Source of the DNA: Planctomycetota bacterium
Lineage (GTDB): Bacteria; Planctomycetota; PUPC01; DSUN01
DNA: 14,200 nt
Reading direction: 5' to 3'
NCBI GenBank assembly: GCA_016872875.1
Contig: VGYW01000214.1
Location: 1-14,200 of the forward strand
Shown: positions 5,519 to 11,207 of the stretch, piece by piece
How positions within the stretch are numbered: the stretch's first letter is position 1
Layout: each line of letters opens with the position of its first letter
The notes under the pieces: generated by a model
The model's database searches: none
Told to the model about the DNA's origin: nothing
Seen by the model: the letters and a program-made list of their open reading frames with translations, nothing else
Made by a program: the position numbers and the translations under genes

Positions 5519-8056
5519 CTAGTCGTCGTCCCCGTCGTCCTCGGCGGCGTCGTCGAGGCGCTCGTAGTGCTCGTCCACGGTCTCGGGGGGGCGCGGGCCG
5601 GGGGGCTTGCCGCGCTTGGACTCCCAGGCGTCGAGGGACATGATGACCTCGCGGGCCTTCGAGCCCTTGTAGTCGCCCACGAGGCCGTCGGCGGCCATCA
5701 TGTCCATCAGGCGGGCGGCGCGGGTGTAGCCGATTTCGAGCTTGCGCTGGAGGAGGGAGACGGAGCCGCGCCCGCTGGCGAGGACGACGCGGCAGGCGTC
5801 CTCGTAGAGGTCGTCGTCGCCGTAGCCGTCGGCGCCCGTGGCTGGGTCGCCCTCGCCGTCGTCGCCGCCGGTGTAGCCGTCGAGGTTGAGGCTGAAGTCG
5901 GGCTTGGCTTGGCGCTTCACGAAGTCCACCACGCGGCGGAGCTCCTCGTCGCTCATATAGGTGCCCTGGGCGCGGGTGAGGTTGGATGAGCCGGGCGGGA
6001 GGAAGAGGAAGTCGCCCGAGCCGAGGAGCTTCTCGGCTCCGTTGCGGTCGAGGATCGTCCGCGAGTCGACCTTGGATGTGACCTGGAAGGAGATGCGCGT
6101 GGGGAGGTTGCTTTTGATGAGGCCGGTGATGACGTCCACGCTGGGGCGCTGTGTGGCGAGGATGATGTGGAGGCCGACGGCGCGCGACTTCTGGGCCAGC
6201 CGCGTGATCGAACTCTCGATGTTCTTCGAGGCGAGCATCATCATGTCCGCCAACTCGTCCACGATGATGATGATGTAGGGGAGGTGGAAGGGCATGCGGT
6301 CGTAGTCAACGTCCTCGCCCAGGCGGTTCCGGATTTCCTCCTCGCCGAGGCGGTTGTAGGCGGCGATGGTGCGGACGCCGACGGCGGCCAGGATGTCGTA
6401 GCGCTCGTCCATCTTGTGGGTCGCCCAGTCGAGGATCCAGGTGGCGCGCTTCATGTCAGTGACCACGGGCGTGAGGAGGTGTGGAATCTCGGCGAAGGCC
6501 GCCAGCTCCACCATCTTGGGGTCAATCAGGATCAGCCGCACGTCGTCGGGGTGCTGGGTCATGAGGATGCTGGCGATGATGGAGTTGATGCAGACGCTCT
6601 TGCCGGAGCCGGTGGCGCCGGCGATGAGGAGGTGTGGCATCTTCGTGAGGTCGGCGATGATGGGCTTGCCCGAGGCGTCCTTGCCCAGGAAGAGCGAGAT
6701 GGCCTGGTCGCGCTTGCGGTAGCCGTCGCTCTCGAAGAGCTCGCGGAGGCGGACGAGCTCCTTGTCCATGTTGGGCAGCTCGACGCCGACGGTGGACTTG
6801 CCAGGGATAGGCGCGACGATGCGGACGGCTGGCGCCTTCGTGGCGATGGCCAGGTCGTCGGAGAGCGAGGTCACTTTCGTCAGCTTCGTGCCCGCCTCCA
6901 GCGACAGCTCGTAACGGGTCACGACGGGACCCTGGTCAATATCCACGACGCGTGCGCCGACCCCGAACTCCTTGAGGGTGCGTTCGAGGACCTCGATCTG
7001 CTGCTGGATGTGCTGGCTCTGGAGGCCCTTGTCCACGCTGCGCGACTCGTCGAGGAGTGCGGGCGGGGGGAGCAGGTAGTTCTCGTTTCGCGGCTGGGGC
7101 CGCTTCGCGGGCCGGCTCTCCTCCTCATCCGCATCGGCGAGCTCGTCCTCGATGTCGAGGAGCTCGGCCTGGGTCGCGGGCACGGGCTTCGCATCGGCAG
7201 CGGGAACGGCGACTTCGCCCTCGGCACCCTCCGCCTCAGTGGGAATCTCGTTCTCGATGTCGAGCGGGCAACCTGTTCCCTCCCCCGCCGACGCCGCACT
7301 GCTCGCCTCTTCGACGCGGTCGGCCTGCACGACCTTGTCCAGGTAGCCCACAGTCACCGGGCGCCCCGTGTCAATCGGCTCGTCTGGCGACCTTGCGGGC
7401 TCGGGCTCCTCATCGTCCTGGGGCTCGGGGGCGGCCTCGAGGGTCTCGGTGAGCGCCTGAGCCGGCTCTGCCGGGCGCGCGGCCCTCTGCCGCGGCTTGT
7501 GCCGACGCAGCAGCGGCAACAGGTGCTCGCGTCCCGCCTGGCCGAGCCAGGTCACTGGCGTCGCCAGCAACTCGTCCACCGAGAGCATCAGGAGCGCCAT
7601 GAGGGTGAGCGCCGCGCCCAGGAACCACTGCCCCGTGTGGCCGAAGTAGTCAACCGCCATGCTGTTGAGCGCCACGCCCACGGTGCCGCCGTAGCCGGGC
7701 ATCGAGCCGCTCCCCTTCCCCACCGTGGCCGCAAACGTGCATGCGCACACCAGCAGCAGCACGCCCCCCAGCGTGCGAAGCGCGATCTGCTCCAGACCAC
7801 GGCCCAAGAGGTTCAGCACCGCCCACGCCGCCAGGAGCACGACGACGAGGCAGGCACAGACGCCCAGCCCTTCGAGGAGGAAGGCGCCCAGCCTTGCGCC
7901 GAGCAGCCCGCAGCCGTTGTGCGCAGGGGAGGCCGCGGGGAAGCTGAAGGCCGGCAGGTCGCTCGTCCTGAAGGTCGCAAGGCTCACCGCCGTGAACCCG
8001 CACAGGCCCAGGACCACAACCGACACCAGCACACGCGTCACCAGGAAGCGTTTCAT
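5519..8056 (-). CDS. ftsK: DNA translocase FtsK/SpoIIIE
   Basis: FtsK is a membrane-anchored hexameric ATPase that pumps chromosomal DNA through the closing septum. In this 845-residue protein, hydrophobic segments near 4-28, 58-83, 96-111 and 143-160 make the membrane anchor, followed by an acidic Pro/Glu-rich linker (about 185-335). The motor has Walker A GATGSGKS (480-487), Walker B IIIIVDE (595-601) and ATQRPSVDVITG (634-645). A winged-helix gamma domain (about 748-807, with IGYTRAARLMD) reads the DNA orientation sequences. Two acidic stretches flank it (729-749 and the last 15 residues), the second ending a roughly 38-residue extension beyond the usual end. GAGGA lies five bases before the ATG at 8056. 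It sits 99 bases downstream of uppP on the same strand and is probably co-transcribed with it. Confidence 0.95.
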   Translation of the reverse strand: MKRFLVTRVLVSVVVLGLCGFTAVSLATFRTSDLPAFSFPAASPAHNGCGLLGARLGAFLLEGLGVCACLVVVLLAAWAVLNLLGRGLEQIALRTLGGVLLLVCACTFAATVGKGSGSMPGYGGTVGVALNSMAVDYFGHTGQWFLGAALTLMALLMLSVDELLATPVTWLGQAGREHLLPLLRRHKPRQRAARPAEPAQALTETLEAAPEPQDDEEPEPARSPDEPIDTGRPVTVGYLDKVVQADRVEEASSAASAGEGTGCPLDIENEIPTEAEGAEGEVAVPAADAKPVPATQAELLDIEDELADADEEESRPAKRPQPRNENYLLPPPALLDESRSVDKGLQSQHIQQQIEVLERTLKEFGVGARVVDIDQGPVVTRYELSLEAGTKLTKVTSLSDDLAIATKAPAVRIVAPIPGKSTVGVELPNMDKELVRLRELFESDGYRKRDQAISLFLGKDASGKPIIADLTKMPHLLIAGATGSGKSVCINSIIASILMTQHPDDVRLILIDPKMVELAAFAEIPHLLTPVVTDMKRATWILDWATHKMDERYDILAAVGVRTIAAYNRLGEEEIRNRLGEDVDYDRMPFHLPYIIIIVDELADMMMLASKNIESSITRLAQKSRAVGLHIILATQRPSVDVITGLIKSNLPTRISFQVTSKVDSRTILDRNGAEKLLGSGDFLFLPPGSSNLTRAQGTYMSDEELRRVVDFVKRQAKPDFSLNLDGYTGGDDGEGDPATGADGYGDDDLYEDACRVVLASGRGSVSLLQRKLEIGYTRAARLMDMMAADGLVGDYKGSKAREVIMSLDAWESKRGKPPGPRPPETVDEHYERLDDAAEDDGDDD

Positions 8057-8155
8057 GGCAGTCCTCGGACCGAGGGTCGAGTTGGCACGGGGAAATCAGC
8101 GTCGAACGAGGCGCGGGGGAACACGCCTCACGGGGAGTCAGCAACCGCCATTATT
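8057..8155 (-). promoter_or_regulatory. uppP-ftsK spacer with hairpins; one covers the ftsK ribosome-binding site
   Basis: On the minus strand CCTCGGTCCGAGG (8075-8063) can fold as a 5-bp hairpin whose 3' arm includes most of the ftsK Shine-Dalgarno GAGGA (8066-8062). A second inverted repeat GAGGCG/CGCCTC (8108-8113/8124-8129) lies closer to the uppP end. No separate ftsK promoter is clear. Damped ftsK translation or partial read-through from uppP is possible. Confidence 0.35.
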
Positions 8156-8926
8156 CTACCACGCCCGGGCCAGCTTTGCAAGCAATACTGCTGCCCCGAC
8201 GAGATAGCAGTACATCGCAAAGACTGCCAGGCACTTACGTCGCACGACGAGGGACAGGAGCGCCAGCGCCCCCAGGCTCGCGAGCAGGGAGGCGATGAAC
8301 CCCAGAGCCAGGGGCAGCGGGGAGACGGCTCCCAACTCCAGAATCGCCTTAGACTTGAGCAGCGTCGCCCCGCCAATCGCCAGCGCACCCAACAGGAAGG
8401 CGAACGTGACCGCAGCCTTCCGCTCAAGTCCCGCCGCAAGCCCCGCGCCCACGGTCATCCCGGAGCGCGACACCCCCGGCGCAAGCCCGATCGCCTGCGC
8501 GAGCCCTATCCAGAAACCCGTCTCGACCCCAACGGAGTCCAGCGGCCGGCTGTCCGTGGCCAGCCGCTCGCCCACCCACAGCACCGTGCCCGTGAGGAGG
8601 AGTCCCACGGCCACCCCCATCGGGTTCTCGAACAGCCCCTCGAAGTGGTCCTTCAGCAGGAGGCCCAGCACCGCCGCAGGCACAGTGCCAACGAGCAGCG
8701 GGGGAATCAGCCGCCGCCGAACGGTCGCCAGCGCCAGAATCTCGCGGCTGAAGAAGATGACGATGGCCACAAGCGAGGCCGCGTGGAGCAGCACATCCAT
8801 CGCCACGGGCGCCCCCTCGATGCCGAAGAGCCACTTAGCCAGCACCAAGTGCCCGGAGCTTGAGACAGGGAGGAACTCAGTGACGCCCTGAAGGACGCCT
8901 AGCCCGATCCCCTCGATAGCGGTCAC
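8156..8926 (-). CDS. uppP: Undecaprenyl-diphosphatase UppP (BacA family)
   Basis: UppP removes a phosphate from undecaprenyl diphosphate, regenerating the lipid carrier for peptidoglycan and other envelope polymers; it is an integral membrane enzyme and its loss raises bacitracin sensitivity. The 256-residue product has the family's two signature motifs: QGVTEFLPVSSSGH (13-26, with the catalytic Glu at 17 and His at 26) and PGVSRSGMT (150-158, with Arg154). Multiple hydrophobic helices fill the rest, and the length is close to the usual 255-275. The start is GTG at 8926, preceded by AAGGA about nine bases upstream; it begins directly before the conserved GxxQGxTEFLP region. It is the first gene of a probable uppP-ftsK unit. 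Confidence 0.95.
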   Translation of the reverse strand: MTAIEGIGLGVLQGVTEFLPVSSSGHLVLAKWLFGIEGAPVAMDVLLHAASLVAIVIFFSREILALATVRRRLIPPLLVGTVPAAVLGLLLKDHFEGLFENPMGVAVGLLLTGTVLWVGERLATDSRPLDSVGVETGFWIGLAQAIGLAPGVSRSGMTVGAGLAAGLERKAAVTFAFLLGALAIGGATLLKSKAILELGAVSPLPLALGFIASLLASLGALALLSLVVRRKCLAVFAMYCYLVGAAVLLAKLARAW

Positions 8927-8970
8927 GCAACGGATTCCTTTGGCGGGGAGCCGTCTACGGGGTTGCGCGG

Positions 8971-8998
8971 ATTATACCACGACTGCCGCCGAGATCAA
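8971..8998 (-). promoter_or_regulatory. Extended -10 promoter for uppP (and probably ftsK)
   Basis: On the minus strand a perfect TATAAT (8976-8971) is preceded by TGG, giving the extended -10 form TGnTATAAT. A weak -35 TTGATC (8998-8993) lies 16 bases upstream. Transcription would start near 8964, about 38 bases before the GTG start. Confidence 0.7.
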
Positions 8999-9111
8999 GA
9001 GCTTTCTTCAATTTACTGCGGTGGACGCCCCCCCATCCCCCCACATATCGGGCCGCGGCGCGATCCGGGCGCCTCGACGCCGTCGGGCTCTCACTTCCCG
9101 TTCACCAGCGC

Positions 9112-9140
9112 TTGACTCCCAGAGGGCCAGATGGTAGACT
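9112..9140 (+). promoter_or_regulatory. Sigma70-type promoter for tRNA-Val
   Basis: TTGACT (9112-9117) and TAGACT (9135-9140) are separated by 17 bases, and the mature tRNA begins 11 bases beyond the -10 box. The 5' leader would be only a few bases long. Confidence 0.7.
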
Positions 9141-9151
9141 CGTTGGCGGTA

Positions 9152-9227
9152 GGGCGATTAGCTCAGTCGGTAGAGCGCTACACTCACATTGTAGAGGTCA
9201 CTGGTTCGAGTCCAGTATCGCCCACCA
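9152..9227 (+). tRNA. tRNA-Val (anticodon CAC)
   Basis: A complete 76-base cloverleaf can be drawn. The acceptor arm GGGCGAT (9152-9158) pairs with ATCGCCC (9217-9223). The D stem GCTC/GAGC is at 9161-9164/9173-9176. The anticodon stem CTACA/TGTAG encloses loop CTCACAT with anticodon CAC at 9185-9187. The variable loop has five bases, and the T arm ACTGG-TTCGAGT-CCAGT carries the usual TTCGA. The CCA end is encoded (9225-9227). It reads the valine codon GUG. No integrase or duplicated 3' end is visible beside it. Confidence 0.96.
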
Positions 9228-9256
9228 CCCCTGACGTGTTCCGCTACGAGCCGAAG

Positions 9257-9288
9257 GGGGCCGCCAGCATGGTGCTGCGAGCGGCCCC
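9257..9288 (+). terminator. Hairpin downstream of tRNA-Val
   Basis: GGGGCCGC (9257-9264) pairs with GCGGCCCC (9281-9288), and inside it CAGCA (9265-9269) pairs with TGCTG (9273-9277) around a three-base loop, with a three-base bulge. It starts 30 bases after the tRNA end, as expected for a terminator or processing hairpin, but no T-run follows. Confidence 0.5.
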
Positions 9289-9324
9289 AATGCCTTCACC
9301 TGCTCTGGCCTCACCCTCGAGCGT

Positions 9325-9366
9325 GCAAGAGGGCCACGCGCTCCCCACAAGAAGTGGCCCTCTTGC
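9325..9366. repeat. 13-bp perfect inverted repeat
   Basis: GCAAGAGGGCCAC (9325-9337) and GTGGCCCTCTTGC (9354-9366) are exact complements around a 16-base loop. It lies in the convergent gap between tRNA-Val and the PA14 gene. No T-run adjoins it, so its role is open. Confidence 0.6.
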
Positions 9367-9381
9367 GCCGGCCCTTAGCCT

Positions 9382-9412
9382 GCATTTCTCACCAGTTCCT
9401 GGTGAGAAATGC
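9382..9412 (-). terminator. 14-bp perfect hairpin between tRNA-Val and the PA14 gene
   Basis: GCATTTCTCACCAG (9382-9395) and CTGGTGAGAAATGC (9399-9412) pair perfectly around a three-base loop. On the minus strand it lies 79 bases beyond the stop of the PA14-domain gene and may end that operon. It is symmetric and lacks a U-run in either direction. Confidence 0.5.
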
Positions 9413-9491
9413 GGTGCCATTCGGGACGCCTTACTCGATTCCGGGGCGTCATTGTGTGGCTGAAAGGTCCTCTGACGCGTTCTCAGCATCA

Positions 9492-11207
9492 TCATGGCTC
9501 TCTTGGCTCGTGCTCAAGCGCCCAGGCGGGCACGATGGCCCGTCGGCCGCCGGGCGGGGTCCAGCGGAAGTGCAGTGCGGCGCCGCCAAGGGCCTGGTAG
9601 TATTCGATCTTGAGGGGGTGCGGGCCGGCCGCGAGGCGGAGCCGGACCGATTTCTCGGCGAGGGTGTGGGCGCCCCAGTGCTCGATGGCGGGCTTGCCGT
9701 CGAGGTGCAGACGCGCTCCCTCGTCGCTCTCAAGCGACAGCTCGTATTCGCCCTCTTCGGGCGCCACGAGGAAGCCCTCGTAGTGGCAGCCGTAGAACTG
9801 GGTGCGGCCTCCGCCCGGGCTGCCCGACCAGTCGAGCGTGGCGACGACTTCGCGGCCTGTGGCCTCGCGGAAGCCCCAGGAGAAGTAGGTGGCCTTGAGG
9901 CCCGGCCTGGCGGCGCCCTCGGCGAACCGGACCAGCGCGTCCGCGCGGGACTTGTGGAACCGGAATGCCGGCAGGGTGGTGAGCCGCGCGGGGATCTTCT
10001 CCAGGCCAGTTCGGACTGCGGCGAGAAGCCCCTTGGCCTGGGCGAGGTCGCCGCGCTGGACTGCTGCGAGGACGGCTTCCTTCGCGCGGCGCAGCTCCGC
10101 CGCCTCGGGGGTGGACTCCAGCTCCAGCCGCTCGCGCAGGTTGTCAATCCACGGCTTGGTGGCGGCGCGATTCGGGCCGCCGGTGTGTTTCTCGAGGATG
10201 CGCGTGAACTCGTTTTGGGCCTTGGCGAAGTCCCCGGCCTCGCAGGCCCCCTCGGCCGCGCTGAGGTCGAGCTCCAAGAGGGCGGCGAACGGATAGCTCG
10301 CAACCAGGTCAGGTGCTTCACCCTCCCGCAGCATCTGGCCGAGGGCCAGCCCGACGTGGCCGTCGGCCCCTACCTCGATGGCCGGGTGCTCCTCCGGCAT
10401 GATAAGTGCGGCAACTCGCTTGGAGGCCGGGCGGTCCAGGAGGCCGTAGACCAGCCTGTAGCGGGCAACAGGCACTTGGATCGCCTGCGGCCCAGCGGCC
10501 AGAACGAAGGAGCACTTGCCGTCCTCGGAGGCGAGGGCCAGGCGGCATTGGAGGCCCTCGGCGGCCAGCTCGGCGTGGAGCCTGCCCGTCTTGCCCTGGA
10601 ACGGGGCGAGGCGCAGGGCCGAGCCGTCCGCCGCGAGCTGCTCGATTCGGTAGACGCCTCGCCCCGTGGGCATCAGCTCACCAATGGGCGCGAAGACGGC
10701 GACCCGTCCGAGGTCGCCCGCGCACCAGGCGTCGCCGCCCGGAGCGAACTTGCCGTCGAGGTTGTCGTCGTAGAGGCTGAGCGGCTCCAGGCCGACGGCT
10801 CCGGCCTGGAGGACGCCCGAGCGGCAGAAGACCCTGGCGGCGCCTTCGTGGAAGTATGCTCGCGGGAAAGCAAGGACGCCCAGGGGTGTGTCGAGCGGCG
10901 CGAAGCCGAGGCCCGCGGGCACAAGCTCGGAGCGCTTGCCCTCGCGTTCAATGAAGACCCTCTCCTCTTCCGAAACCAGCTTGAAGGGGAGGCGCGTACC
11001 GCTCCCAGGCAGGATGATCTCGGTTCCGTAGTTGGCGTAGCAGACGATGGGGCGTCCCTTGCGCTCACGGTCCACGCACGCAGGCGAGAGGACCAGGTTG
11101 GGATCGGGCAATCGGGCCGCCGCCAGAGCCACGGAGATCGGCTCCTGCTCGGCGCCGGCCGCCCAGAGGGCGGGGATCAGGAGAAGAGTTCGCAGGAGGC
11201 TTCTCAT
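9492..11207 (-). CDS. Secreted PA14-domain protein partnered with the DUF4091 protein
   Basis: This 571-residue protein has a signal peptide (MRSLLRTLLLIPALWAAGAE) and is probably exported. Residues 24-315 are unrecognised and mostly beta-like; they include DDNLDGKF (147-154), which resembles an EF-hand-type calcium loop. A helical, Ala/Glu-rich segment follows (about 315-430; AGDFAKAQNEF and RGDLAQAKGLL look TPR-like). The C-terminus (about 435-565) is a PA14 domain, seen from GLKATYF, the GFLVAPEEGEYEL strand pair, SDEGARLHLDGK and the final RWTPPGG. PA14 domains usually bind carbohydrate. The start ATG at 11207 overlaps the stop of the upstream gene as ATGA, so the two are probably translationally coupled. 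The frame continues open upstream only as an antiregister reading of the DUF4091 gene. No catalytic motif is evident; a substrate-binding role is inference. Confidence 0.85.
   Translation of the reverse strand: MRSLLRTLLLIPALWAAGAEQEPISVALAAARLPDPNLVLSPACVDRERKGRPIVCYANYGTEIILPGSGTRLPFKLVSEEERVFIEREGKRSELVPAGLGFAPLDTPLGVLAFPRAYFHEGAARVFCRSGVLQAGAVGLEPLSLYDDNLDGKFAPGGDAWCAGDLGRVAVFAPIGELMPTGRGVYRIEQLAADGSALRLAPFQGKTGRLHAELAAEGLQCRLALASEDGKCSFVLAAGPQAIQVPVARYRLVYGLLDRPASKRVAALIMPEEHPAIEVGADGHVGLALGQMLREGEAPDLVASYPFAALLELDLSAAEGACEAGDFAKAQNEFTRILEKHTGGPNRAATKPWIDNLRERLELESTPEAAELRRAKEAVLAAVQRGDLAQAKGLLAAVRTGLEKIPARLTTLPAFRFHKSRADALVRFAEGAARPGLKATYFSWGFREATGREVVATLDWSGSPGGGRTQFYGCHYEGFLVAPEEGEYELSLESDEGARLHLDGKPAIEHWGAHTLAEKSVRLRLAAGPHPLKIEYYQALGGAALHFRWTPPGGRRAIVPAWALEHEPREP

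Noticed and set aside
6167..8863. 898-codon plus-strand open frame
   Set aside because: It is antisense to ftsK and uppP, crosses their boundary, is dominated by Arg/Gly/Glu/His and shows no domain; it is a high-GC shadow.
9152..9491. tRNA-Val as an integration site for a genomic island
   Set aside because: No integrase gene and no repeated copy of the tRNA 3' end is visible downstream within the window.
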